A stretch of 64,000 nt of DNA from DATEPR01 sp036273855 (GTDB taxonomy: Bacteria; Actinomycetota; Actinomycetes; Mycobacteriales; Pseudonocardiaceae), in assembly GCA_036273855.1 (NCBI GenBank), contig DASUGU010000029.1, forward strand, positions 164,797-228,796. The letters run 5' to 3'. The notes under the pieces are model-generated. The model was not told the DNA's origin and did no database searches. It saw nothing but the letters and a program-made list of their open reading frames with translations. The translations under genes and the position numbers were made by a program. Below, one piece after another: positions 43,418 through 51,729 of this stretch (position 1 is the stretch's first letter; every line of letters starts with the position of its first letter).

Positions 43418-44686
43418 TCACCCGGCGCGGGCTGCCGCCTCCACCGCTGCGCAGATGGTTGCCAGGTCGTCGTCGGTGCTGACATACGGCGGCATCGTGT
43501 AGACCAGGTCGCGGAACGGCCGCAGCCACGCGCCGCGGGCCACCGCCGCCGCCGTGGCCGCCGGCAGGTCGACGTCGTGGTCGAGCTGCACCACGCCGAT
43601 CGCGCCGAGCACCCGCACGTCCACCACACCGGGCAGATCCGCGACCGGCGCCAGGCCCTCCCGCAGTCGCCGGGAGATCCGGGCCACCTCGGTCCGCCAG
43701 TCGCCGGCCAGCAGCACGTCGATCGAAGCGTTCGCCACGGCCGCGGACAGCGGGTTGCCCATGAACGTCGGCCCGTGCGCCAGCACCGGCACCTCACCGC
43801 GTGAGATGCCCTCGGCCACCGCCGTGGTGCACAGGGTCGCGGCCATCGACAGGTAGCCACCGGTCAACGCCTTGCCCAGGCACATCACGTCCGGGCCGAC
43901 CCCGGCGTGGTCGGCGGCGAACAGCTCACCGGTCCGGCCGAACCCGGTGGCGATCTCGTCGAACACCAGCAGCACGCCGTGCCGGTCGGCCAGTTCGCGC
44001 AGCACCCGCAGGTAACCGGGATCGTGGAACCGCATGCCGCCGGCACCCTGCACCACCGGTTCCACCACGATCGCGGCCAGCTCGTCGGCGTGCCGGGCCA
44101 CCACGTCGGCCAGGTGGTCGGCGTAGGCGGGTTCGTAGGCGGTGGGCGGCCGGTCGGCGAACACCTGGTCCGGCAGCACGCCGCGCCACAGGCTGTGCAT
44201 GCCGCCGTCCGGGTCGCACACGCTCATCGGGTGGAACGTGTCCCCGTGGTAGCCGCCGCGCCAGGTGAGCAGCCGCCGTTTACCCGGCCGCCCAACGGAT
44301 CGCCAGTACTGAAGGCACATCTTGATCGCGACCTCGACGGACACCGAGCCGGAGTCGGCGAGGAACACGTGCCGCAGCGGCTCCGGTGTCAGCTCCACCA
44401 GGCGGGTGGCCAACCGGACCGCGGGCTCGTGGGTCAGACCGCCGAACATCACATGGCTCATCCGGCCGAGCTGGTCGCGCACGGCGGCGTCCAGCACCGG
44501 GTGCCGGTAGCCGTGGATCGCCGCCCACCACGACGACATCCCGTCCACCAGTTCGCGCCCGTCGGCCAGGCGCAGGCGGGTGCCGGACGCGGACTCGACC
44601 ACGAGGGGCGAGACCGCGCCCGGCATCGGCCCGTACGGATGCCAGACGTGCGCGGCGTCCAGGGCGAGCAGTTCGTCGGCAAGCAC
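43418..44686 (-). CDS. bioA: Adenosylmethionine-8-amino-7-oxononanoate aminotransferase
   Basis: A PLP class III aminotransferase making 7,8-diaminopelargonate with SAM as amino donor. The 422-residue product has VWHPYGPMPGAVSPLVVESA, MSSWWAAIHGYRHP, FLADSGSVSVEVAIKMCLQYW, GGYHGDTFHPMSVCD, LVFDEIATGFGRTG and the PLP lysine in CLGKALTGGYL. The GTG at 44686 has no Shine-Dalgarno; TAACCT lies 7 nt upstream and overlaps the stop codon of the S53 gene. Confidence 0.97.
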   Translation of the reverse strand: MLADELLALDAAHVWHPYGPMPGAVSPLVVESASGTRLRLADGRELVDGMSSWWAAIHGYRHPVLDAAVRDQLGRMSHVMFGGLTHEPAVRLATRLVELTPEPLRHVFLADSGSVSVEVAIKMCLQYWRSVGRPGKRRLLTWRGGYHGDTFHPMSVCDPDGGMHSLWRGVLPDQVFADRPPTAYEPAYADHLADVVARHADELAAIVVEPVVQGAGGMRFHDPGYLRVLRELADRHGVLLVFDEIATGFGRTGELFAADHAGVGPDVMCLGKALTGGYLSMAATLCTTAVAEGISRGEVPVLAHGPTFMGNPLSAAVANASIDVLLAGDWRTEVARISRRLREGLAPVADLPGVVDVRVLGAIGVVQLDHDVDLPAATAAAVARGAWLRPFRDLVYTMPPYVSTDDDLATICAAVEAAARAG

Positions 44687-44693
44687 GCCGGCG

Positions 44694-44699
44694 AGGTTA
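44694..44699 (-). promoter_or_regulatory. Putative -10 box of bioA (leaderless start)
   Basis: Minus-strand TAACCT ends 7 nt before GTG 44686 and contains the stop codon of the upstream S53 peptidase gene. Confidence 0.4.
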
Positions 44700-46286
44700 C
44701 GACGCGGTGCCGCCGGTGTGCTGACCGAACACGGCCAACAGGTCCGTTCCCTTCGGGACACCGAGCCCGGTGCACGCGTCCCAGCCCGGACCGGCCTGGT
44801 AGGCACCGTTGTCGCCGTCGGTGACGTCGCGGAAGCCGGTGACCGCCACACCCGGCTTCACCGACTCGTACAGCACCGGCTGCAACAGACCGAGCCGCTG
44901 GTTCAGCGCCTGCACCAGCCGGCACACCAGGGCCGACCACAGTGGAGCGACGGCACTGGTGCCACCGAACACCGCGGTCTTGCCGTCCACGCGGACGTTG
45001 TAGCCGGTCTGCGGATCGGCGTTACCCGCCACGTCGGGCACACCCCGGCCGGTGCCACCACCGACCCTGGCCGGCACGCCGGCCGTGGTCTGCCAACTCG
45101 GCACCGGGAACACGTCACTCACGCCGCCGCCGGTGGCGCCGCCGCCCTGCCCGTCGTTCCACACCGTCTCGGTCTGGGCGACGCCGCCGGACGCGGTCAG
45201 CCGGGTGCCGCCGCAGCCCAGCACGTACGGGCTGGACGCCGGGAAGTCGACGTGCTGCTGGCCGTCGGTCTCCGCGTCCTCGCTGCCGTTGTCGCCGGAC
45301 GCCGCGCACACCGTGACACCGAGCGCCGCCGCGTCCGCGAACACCGTGTCCAGCGAGTTCCGCGCCTGCTCGGTCCACTGGTCCTCGGACATGCCCCAAC
45401 TGATCGACACCACGGCCGGCGTCGGGGTGTCGTGCACGGCGGTGGACACCGCGTCCACGAAGCCCTGGTCGGAGTTGGGCGCGAAGTACACCTTCACGGC
45501 CGCCTTCGGGGCGAGCGCGCCGACCACCTCGATGTCCAGCAACACCTCACCGTCGGCGCCGGTCGGGTCCTGCCCGGCGACGTTCTGGCCGCCGTCCACG
45601 CTCACCGCGGTCACCGACGGCGTCGCGATGTTCAGCCCGCCGAAGTAGGCGTCCAGGTCGTCCTGGCCGAAACCACCGCCGAACTCCACGATCGCCACCA
45701 CCTGGCCGGTGCCGTCGGTGTCGGCCGGGAAGTCGTAGACGGTGCCCAGCGTCGGCACGTCGAAACCGACACGGGCCTGCGGATCCGCGTGCGGCCGCAC
45801 GTGCGCCCGCACCTGTGGCCGGTCGTCCAGGCCGAGCACGGCCACGATGACGCCGTCCAATGCCGACGGCACGCCCAGCTCACCGGAGCGCGACCGGTGC
45901 CGCACCGTGGCGCCGCTGGTCGGGTCCACACTGGTGGTCCGGCGCAGTTCGGTGCCGAACAACGCGGTCACCGAGGACGCCGGGCCCTCGGCGGTGAGCC
46001 GCCTGGACCCCGGATGGTCCCCCGTGACCGTCACCCCGGCGGCCTCGAACGCGGCGCGCACCGCCGCGACATCGGCAGGATCGGCACCGAACCGGTCGCC
46101 GAGTTCGGTGCGCGACACGGTGTTCATCGACTCCACCAGTTCGCCGGGCAGGTGGGCCCTGCGGCGCAGGACAGCGGTGAACTCGACCCGTTCGTCCGGG
46201 TCGACGAGAGGGCTGGCCGCGTCGGTCAGCGTGGTCCGCGCGCTGCCTGGCAGTGGCACGCGCTCGGTGGCCTTGGGCTGCGTCAT
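44697..46286 (-). CDS. S53 (sedolisin/kumamolisin-type) serine-carboxyl peptidase
   Basis: A 529-residue acid-type peptidase precursor. A pro-kumamolisin activation domain (about residues 20-150; SRTELGDRFGADPADV, SSVTALFGTELRR) precedes the catalytic domain. Catalytic Glu and Asp lie in GEVLLDIEVVGA, the oxyanion Asp in CAASGDNGS, and the nucleophile Ser in VFGGTSAVAPLWSAL. A calcium site is expected in the C-terminal DVTDGDNGAYQAGPGWD. No N-terminal signal peptide is seen in the protein from ATG 46286, which is unusual for a secreted family; some bacterial S53 proteins also lack one. Confidence 0.93.
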   Translation of the reverse strand: MTQPKATERVPLPGSARTTLTDAASPLVDPDERVEFTAVLRRRAHLPGELVESMNTVSRTELGDRFGADPADVAAVRAAFEAAGVTVTGDHPGSRRLTAEGPASSVTALFGTELRRTTSVDPTSGATVRHRSRSGELGVPSALDGVIVAVLGLDDRPQVRAHVRPHADPQARVGFDVPTLGTVYDFPADTDGTGQVVAIVEFGGGFGQDDLDAYFGGLNIATPSVTAVSVDGGQNVAGQDPTGADGEVLLDIEVVGALAPKAAVKVYFAPNSDQGFVDAVSTAVHDTPTPAVVSISWGMSEDQWTEQARNSLDTVFADAAALGVTVCAASGDNGSEDAETDGQQHVDFPASSPYVLGCGGTRLTASGGVAQTETVWNDGQGGGATGGGVSDVFPVPSWQTTAGVPARVGGGTGRGVPDVAGNADPQTGYNVRVDGKTAVFGGTSAVAPLWSALVCRLVQALNQRLGLLQPVLYESVKPGVAVTGFRDVTDGDNGAYQAGPGWDACTGLGVPKGTDLLAVFGQHTGGTAS

Positions 46287-46354
46287 ACCCACATCGTCCA
46301 CCGGGGGCCGACGGCCGTTACGCCGGTCACCCGGTTGCCGGATCGCGGCGGGAT

Positions 46355-47539
46355 TCAGCCCAGCCGCACCGGAAACCGCTCCAGTGCCCGGAACAGGTTC
46401 CCCGGCCGCCAGCGCACCTCGTCCCTGGGCACCGCGAGTTCGATGCGGCCGAACCGGTTCAGCAGGCCGGTGAACGCGACCTCCGCCTCCAGCCGGGCCA
46501 GCGGTGCGCCCAGGCAGAAGTGGATGCCGTGGCCGAACGCCAGGTGCCCGGTCGGATCGTGCCGCAGGTCGAACTCGTCCGGGTCGGCGAACCGGCGGCC
46601 GTCCCGGTTGGCCGAACCCACCGACAGCATCACGATCTCGCCCGCCGGCACCTCGACCCCGCCGATCGTGGTGGACGCCAGGGTGAAGCGCATCGTCGCG
46701 TTCCGCAGCGGACCCTCGTACCGCAGCATCTCCTCGATCGCCGCCGGCAGCAGCGACCGGTCGGCGCGCAGTGCGGCCTGCTGGTCCGGATTGTCCAGTA
46801 GGGCGAGCACACCGTTGCCGATCAGGTTGACCGTCGTCTCGTGGCCGGCCACCAGCAGCAGGAACGCCATGGACGTCAGCTCGTTCTCGGACAGGCGGTC
46901 GTCCGCGTCCCGCGCCCGCACCAGATCGGACAGCATGTCGTCACCCGGATCGGCGCGCTTCGCCGCGACCAGGCCGGCCAGTGCCGCCGCCATCGACCGC
47001 TGCGCCTGCTGCACGGTCTCGCGCCGGCCGCCCGAGATCAACACGTTCGACCATGCCCGGAACTCGGCCCGGTCGGCCTCGGGCATGCCGAGCAGTTCGC
47101 AGATCACCGTGATGGGCAAGGGAAACGCGAACACGTCCAGCAGGTCCACCTCGGTGCCGGGCTCGATCGCGTCCAGCAGCCCGGCGGTGATGTCCTCGAT
47201 CCTGGGCCGCAGTCCCTCGATCCGGCGCGCGGTGAACGCCCGGTTCACCATGCGGCGCAGCCGTTCGTGGTCGGGCGGGTCGCTGTTGAGCATGTGGGCG
47301 CCCAGCACGCCACCGGCCTGGAACTCCGAGCGCCGGTCACGCGGCCCGAACAGCTCCTCCATCCGCCGGGAATCCTTGCCCAGCAAGGGATCCGCCAGTG
47401 CGGCACGCACGTCGTCGTACCGGGTCACGAACCAGACACGCCGGCCCCCGGGCATCTGGTACGGCTCGACCGGCGCGTCGTCGCGCAGCCTGCGCCACGT
47501 CGAATAGGGATCGGTGAGGAAGTCCTCAGCCAGCTGCAC
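46355..47539 (-). CDS. Cytochrome P450
   Basis: A 394-residue bacterial class I P450, probably CYP107-like. The I-helix motif is LLVAGHETTVNLIGNG, the ExxR pair lies in IEEMLRYEGPLR, and the heme ligand is Cys342 in FGHGIHFCLGAPLAR. No ferredoxin or reductase gene is adjacent, so electrons come from elsewhere. Its GTG start overlaps the 3' end of the DUF885 gene by 14 nt. The substrate is unknown; no biosynthetic cluster is evident. Confidence 0.95.
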   Translation of the reverse strand: MQLAEDFLTDPYSTWRRLRDDAPVEPYQMPGGRRVWFVTRYDDVRAALADPLLGKDSRRMEELFGPRDRRSEFQAGGVLGAHMLNSDPPDHERLRRMVNRAFTARRIEGLRPRIEDITAGLLDAIEPGTEVDLLDVFAFPLPITVICELLGMPEADRAEFRAWSNVLISGGRRETVQQAQRSMAAALAGLVAAKRADPGDDMLSDLVRARDADDRLSENELTSMAFLLLVAGHETTVNLIGNGVLALLDNPDQQAALRADRSLLPAAIEEMLRYEGPLRNATMRFTLASTTIGGVEVPAGEIVMLSVGSANRDGRRFADPDEFDLRHDPTGHLAFGHGIHFCLGAPLARLEAEVAFTGLLNRFGRIELAVPRDEVRWRPGNLFRALERFPVRLG

Positions 47540-49211
47540 GGCCGGCCACCCACGAGTCGACCACGTCGGCCAGCACGGACATCGGCAGCTGACCGTTGCC
47601 CAGCACCACGTCGTGGAAGCCCCGGACGTCGAACCTGTCGCCGAGCGCCGCCTCGGCCATGGCCCGGATCCGCTGGATCTCCAGGCGCCCCACCATGTAC
47701 GACAGGGCCTGGCCGGGGTAGGCGATGTACCGGTCGGTCTCCGCCTCGATCTCCACCGCCGCCATCGGCGTGTGCTCGGACAGGAAGTCCACCGCCTGCT
47801 GACGGCTCCATCCCTTGGCGTGCAGCCCGGTGTCCACCACCAGCCGGCCGGCCCGCATCGAGTCGGCGGTCAGCATGCCCAGCTTCGCGATGTCACTGGA
47901 GTACAGGCCCATCTCGTCGGCCAACCGCTCCGAGTACAGACCCCAGCCCTCGGCGTAGGCGTTGACGTCGGCGAGCCTGCGCAGCATCGGCAGGTCGGTC
48001 AGGCCCAGCGAGATCGCGATCTGGAAGTGGTGGCCGGGCACGCCCTCGTGGAACGCCATGGTCTCCGCCTGGTGCCGGAACCGCTCGGTCACCTGGTAGG
48101 TGTTGGCGAAGTAGACGCCGGGCCGCGCGCCGTCCATCGACGGCGGCATGTAGTACGCGGCAGCCGAACCGGGCGCGTCCGCCTCGGGCACCGGCCGCAC
48201 CTCGCAGGACTGCTCCGGCCGCATGCTGAACCACTGCGGCGCGGCCACCTCCGCCCGGCTGATGGCCTTCCGGGCGGCTTCCAGCAGTTCGTCCGCGGAC
48301 TGCCAGCGCAGGTCGTCGTCGGACTTCAGCCGGCGGAAGATCTCGGCCAGGTCGGTGGTACCCAGCGCGCGCCCGCCCAGTTCGGCGTACTCGGCGCGGA
48401 GCGCGTCGATGATGTCCAGACCGGTCTGGTGCAGCTCGTCCGGCGTTCGCGCGGTGGTGGTGTGGGCGCGGACCAGATTGCCGTACAGCACGTCGCCGCC
48501 GGGCAGCCAACTCAGTCCCGGCCGATCGGTCGGCCTGCCGTGCGGGAGGATGTCGGTGATCAGCGCGTCCCGGTAGGCGGCGAACGCGGGCCGCACCACG
48601 TCGGCCAGCAACTGGTCGCGGCGGGCGGCGAAATCGGCCGGACCGCCCTCCGGCGCGGTGATCCCGGCCAGCGGGTCGTGCTCCGGGTCGCCCAGGTAGC
48701 GGTCGATGTGCGTGGTGGCGGCGGCAACGAGATGCGCCACCGGGGTCCGGCCGGCCGCGACGCCCTGCCGGTGCCGCTCGGCCGCCTGGCGCAGGTACAG
48801 CGGCACGGCGGCCAGCCGGCCCAGGTACGCCTCGGCCAGTTCCGGCGTGCTCGGCGCGAGCATGGGCAGGATCGTCAGCAGCACCGAGGCGGGCGCGACG
48901 AAGAAATCGGTGATCGCGTACTCGATCATCCGGCTGTCCAGGGTGCGGATCCTGGTGTCCGCCTGCTGGATCACCATCGCCCTGGTGATCACGGCCGACG
49001 GGGACAGTGTGTCCTGGTCGATCGCGGCCGCCTGCCTGGCCAGGTCGGCGTACTTCGCCGTGTACCGCTGGTCGGCCTCCTCGCTCAGATCGGCCAGCTT
49101 GTCGTGGGCGCCGTCCAGACCGAAGAATGTGGCCGCAGGCGGATCCTGGTCGCACAGCACCTTGACGAACTCGTCGGCGAGTTCGCGCACTGACGTGACC
49201 GCGTCCGGCAT
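47526..49211 (-). CDS. DUF885 family protein (putative metal-dependent hydrolase)
   Basis: A 561-residue DUF885 protein. The conserved FHEGVPGHHFQIA motif, a HExxxGHH variant, and the later NAYAEGWGLYSERLADEMG resemble zinc-metallopeptidase helices; a downstream VDTGLHAKGWSRQQAVDFL is also characteristic. Enzymatic activity is inferred from the motif. No signal peptide is seen. The ATG at 49211 has GGGAGG about 6 nt upstream; the longer reading frame to 50210 is an antisense shadow. It overlaps the P450 gene, suggesting co-transcription. Confidence 0.9.
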   Translation of the reverse strand: MPDAVTSVRELADEFVKVLCDQDPPAATFFGLDGAHDKLADLSEEADQRYTAKYADLARQAAAIDQDTLSPSAVITRAMVIQQADTRIRTLDSRMIEYAITDFFVAPASVLLTILPMLAPSTPELAEAYLGRLAAVPLYLRQAAERHRQGVAAGRTPVAHLVAAATTHIDRYLGDPEHDPLAGITAPEGGPADFAARRDQLLADVVRPAFAAYRDALITDILPHGRPTDRPGLSWLPGGDVLYGNLVRAHTTTARTPDELHQTGLDIIDALRAEYAELGGRALGTTDLAEIFRRLKSDDDLRWQSADELLEAARKAISRAEVAAPQWFSMRPEQSCEVRPVPEADAPGSAAAYYMPPSMDGARPGVYFANTYQVTERFRHQAETMAFHEGVPGHHFQIAISLGLTDLPMLRRLADVNAYAEGWGLYSERLADEMGLYSSDIAKLGMLTADSMRAGRLVVDTGLHAKGWSRQQAVDFLSEHTPMAAVEIEAETDRYIAYPGQALSYMVGRLEIQRIRAMAEAALGDRFDVRGFHDVVLGNGQLPMSVLADVVDSWVAGRAAG

Positions 49212-49295
49212 GACGGACCTCCCAGGGTCGGCCGACAATCGAGAATCGTGGTGCCGATCGTAGCCATGACCGACCGCGACGAAGGACGAACGAAC

Positions 49296-49931
49296 GTGCC
49301 GGTACGACCCATCACGACCGACGGACTGGTCGACGAACTCGCCGACACGATCGGCCGTGCCGCACCGGGATCGTGGCTGCGGGTCGCACTGGACGGCGCG
49401 CCACCGGCCGGACCGGACGAGTTGGCCGGCGGCCTGGTCGACCCGGTGCGGCTGCGCGGCCGGCAGGCGCTCGTGGTGCACGCTGCCGACTACCTGCGGC
49501 CCGCGTCGCTGCGCCTGGAACGCGGCAGGACCGATCCGGACGCGTTCTACGACGACTGGCTGGACGCCGGCGGACTGGCCAGGGAGGTGCTGCGCCCGCT
49601 GGCGCCGGACGGCACCGGCCGGGTGCTGCCGGCCCGCTGGGACGCCACCGCCGACCGGGCCAGCCGCGTCGACTACGTGACACTGCCGGCCGGCGGGGTG
49701 GTGCTGGTGTCCGGCGCCCTGCTGCTGGGCCGGGGCCTGGACTTCGACCTGACCGTGCACCTGGCGCTGTCCCCCTCGGCGCTGGCCAGGCAGATCGGCG
49801 AGGACGACCGCTGGACGCTGCCCGCCTACGCGCGCTACGCCGACGACGTCGACCCCGAACTGGTCGCCGACGTCGTGGTCCGGATGGATCACCGGGACCG
49901 CCCGGCCGTGCTGCACAACCGGGCCCGCTGA
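49296..49931 (+). CDS. Uridine-kinase-like protein lacking a P-loop
   Basis: A 211-residue protein resembling actinobacterial uridine/cytidine kinase relatives. Conserved features are VHAADYLRPASLRLERGRTDPDAFYDDWLDAGGL and a later VLVSGALLLGRGLDFDLTVHL. The expected phosphate-binding loop G-x4-GKT is replaced by LDGAPPAGPDELA, so ATP binding is probably lost. The GTG at 49296 (MPVRPITTDGL) agrees with the usual family start and has AAGGA upstream; an ATG at 49266 would add ten unconserved residues. It is divergent from the DUF885 gene. Confidence 0.8.
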   Translation: MPVRPITTDGLVDELADTIGRAAPGSWLRVALDGAPPAGPDELAGGLVDPVRLRGRQALVVHAADYLRPASLRLERGRTDPDAFYDDWLDAGGLAREVLRPLAPDGTGRVLPARWDATADRASRVDYVTLPAGGVVLVSGALLLGRGLDFDLTVHLALSPSALARQIGEDDRWTLPAYARYADDVDPELVADVVVRMDHRDRPAVLHNRAR

Positions 49932-49982
49932 CCGATCCGCCCGCTGACGTCGACGGGTTCGGCGTCGCCCTGGCCGACCGGG

Positions 49983-49988
49983 TAGCGT
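49983..49988 (+). promoter_or_regulatory. Putative -10 box of the winged-helix protein gene
   Basis: TAGCGT ends 7 nt before GTG 49996, with no Shine-Dalgarno. Confidence 0.4.
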
Positions 49989-49995
49989 GCGAACC

Positions 49996-50892
49996 GTGGC
50001 CGCCCCGGATCCCGTGGACATCCGCCTGCTCTCGCTCGTCGCCGAGACGGGCAAGGCAGCGGTGCACGACCTAGCGGCCCGCCTGGGCATGGACCCCAGG
50101 GACGTGGCGTCCCGGCTGGTGTCCCTGTCCGCCGCCGGACTGCCGCTGATCGTCGGCGTCGAATGCGATCCGTACGGGCTGCGCAACGCGATCTCCGGCG
50201 CACTGGCCAACTACCCGCCGCCGGCCTACCAGCAGCGCGGCTACCCGGTGCCGCCGCAGCCGCAGTACCAGGCCCCGCCACGGCCGCCCGTGCCCGCCGC
50301 GCCACCGGTTCCCCAGCAGCCGCCGCGACCGGACCCGATGAGCACCTGGGGCCCGCCGCAGAGCTCGTCCTGGGCGCGCGGCGACCAGCCGACCCGCCCG
50401 GCCTGGACCACCCCGCCCGGCGGCGCACCGGCAGTGCCCGCCCCGGCCGCCGCGCCGGCTCCGGCGCCCACCCAGCAGGGCCGCGTCGGCGACACGCTGC
50501 TGACCGACGGATCGGACGGCGAGACCGTCGCCATCCAGCTGGTGGAGGTCGTCGACCCGGCCGACTTCCTGTTCACCGCCGCCGGCTACCGGTTGCGCGA
50601 GGGCGAACGGTCGGTCGTGGTGCACACCGAGATGACCAACCGGGGGTCGACTCCGTTCCCGCAACTGCCCGACCTGTACCTGGTGCTGGTGGCCCAGGAC
50701 GGCGAGACGGTCGGCAAGGCCCCGGTGTCCCTGTCGTCCCGGCCACCCCACCGGATCGGCGTCCGGCCCGGCGAAACCCAGGGCGGCCACACCGTCTACG
50801 TCCTGCCGGAAACCACGGAACTCACGTCGATCCGCTGGAGCTTCCGCCCGGACGACAACCACAACACGCTGACCTGGACGGTCGAGGAGTAG
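49996..50892 (+). CDS. Winged-helix protein with Pro-rich linker and C-terminal beta domain
   Basis: A 298-residue protein in three parts. Residues about 8-60 form an AsnC/Lrp-like helix-turn-helix (DIRLLSLVAETGKAAVHDLA, then ARLGMDPRDVASRLVSLSAAG). Residues about 75-165 are Pro, Ala and Gln-rich and probably disordered. The last 130 residues form a beta-rich domain (GETVAIQLVEVVDPADFLF, VVVHTEMTNRGSTPF, DLYLVLVAQDGETVG, GGHTVYVLPETTELTSI) like DUF4352/immunoglobulin-type folds usually found outside the cell. No membrane segment is seen. The combination is odd and its function is unknown. GTG 49996 is chosen; GTG 49987 is the alternative. Confidence 0.8.
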   Translation: MAAPDPVDIRLLSLVAETGKAAVHDLAARLGMDPRDVASRLVSLSAAGLPLIVGVECDPYGLRNAISGALANYPPPAYQQRGYPVPPQPQYQAPPRPPVPAAPPVPQQPPRPDPMSTWGPPQSSSWARGDQPTRPAWTTPPGGAPAVPAPAAAPAPAPTQQGRVGDTLLTDGSDGETVAIQLVEVVDPADFLFTAAGYRLREGERSVVVHTEMTNRGSTPFPQLPDLYLVLVAQDGETVGKAPVSLSSRPPHRIGVRPGETQGGHTVYVLPETTELTSIRWSFRPDDNHNTLTWTVEE

Positions 50893-50896
50893 GGCC

Positions 50897-51322
50897 ATGG
50901 CCATCGGCGTGCAGGTGACCTTCGACGCGCACGACCCCCAGCAACTGGCCGAGTTCTGGGCCACCGCCCTCGACTACGTCCCGGAACCGCCGCCGCCCGG
51001 CTTCACCAGTTGGGCCGAGTTCGCCACCGCGCACGACATCCCCCGCGACCAGTGGCGCGCCGCCGTCGTCGACCCGTCCGGACACGGCCCGAGACTCTTC
51101 TTCCAGCCGGTACCGGAAGGCAAGACCGCGAAGAACCGGGTGCACCTCGACGTGCATGCCGGCGCCGGGGTGTCGGACCCGGCGCTGCGCCGGGCCGCGA
51201 TCGCCGATCACGTCGAGCGTCTGGTGGCCGCCGGTGCCACCAGGGTGCGCGAGGTCGACGAGATGTTCGGCTACTGCATCGTCATGCAGGACCCCGAGGG
51301 CAACGAGTTCTGCGTGGAGTGA
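50897..51322 (+). CDS. VOC-family glyoxalase-like protein
   Basis: A 141-residue single VOC module: VQVTFDAHDPQQLAEFWATAL at the N-terminus, DPSGHGPRLFFQPVPEGKTAKNRVHLDV in the middle and YCIVMQDPEGNEFCVE at the end. Metal ligands His (in VHLDV) and Glu (in GNEFCVE) are present. This subgroup is annotated glyoxalase-like; the substrate is unknown. GGAG lies 8-9 nt before the ATG. It starts 4 nt after the winged-helix gene, so they are probably co-transcribed. Confidence 0.9.
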   Translation: MAIGVQVTFDAHDPQQLAEFWATALDYVPEPPPPGFTSWAEFATAHDIPRDQWRAAVVDPSGHGPRLFFQPVPEGKTAKNRVHLDVHAGAGVSDPALRRAAIADHVERLVAAGATRVREVDEMFGYCIVMQDPEGNEFCVE

Positions 51323-51353
51323 GTTCCGTGTGGACTGCCCGGACCCGGGCGCG

Positions 51354-51716
51354 CTACTGGTTCAGCCAGCGCAGTGCGGCGTCGGGGCTGTCGTCGGGGC
51401 TGGAGTTGAAGGCGATGGCCGTGCCCGGGGCGTGCTGCCGGACCAGGTTGACCACCTTCTCGAAGACCTCCAGCAGCGGCTCCGGCTTGCGCATGTCGCC
51501 GCCGATGACCACGCAGTCGTAGTCCTGGCGGGTCAGGGCCGCCACGAGCACGCCCTCCGCGTTCGCGTCCAGCGCGACCGAGCACACGTCGGCCTCGATG
51601 CCCAGGGCGGCGAACCGGGTCTGGCCGCGGGCGATGGCCGCCTCGACCGCGGCGGCGTCCAGACCCGGGATCGTGGCGGCGTCGATGCCGATCACCAGTA
51701 CCCGTGCGTCCGTCAC
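51354..51716 (-). CDS. Conserved hypothetical protein, Rossmann-like
   Basis: A 120-residue protein with alternating strands and helices: ARVLVIGIDAATIPGLDAAA, ADVCSVALDANAEGVLVAAL, YDCVVIGGDMRKPEPLLEVF and APGTAIAFNSSPDDSPDAALRW. The shape suggests a small alpha/beta (flavodoxin-like or response-regulator-like) fold. No catalytic signature is recognised. It lies 13 nt downstream of rluD on the same strand and is probably read with it. Confidence 0.7.
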   Translation of the reverse strand: MTDARVLVIGIDAATIPGLDAAAVEAAIARGQTRFAALGIEADVCSVALDANAEGVLVAALTRQDYDCVVIGGDMRKPEPLLEVFEKVVNLVRQHAPGTAIAFNSSPDDSPDAALRWLNQ

Positions 51717-51729
51717 GCGTCCTCCTTCG

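Noticed and set aside
44580..47507. A 975-codon plus-strand frame over bioA, the S53 peptidase and P450
   Set aside because: It crosses three well-supported minus-strand genes and shows no recognisable domain.
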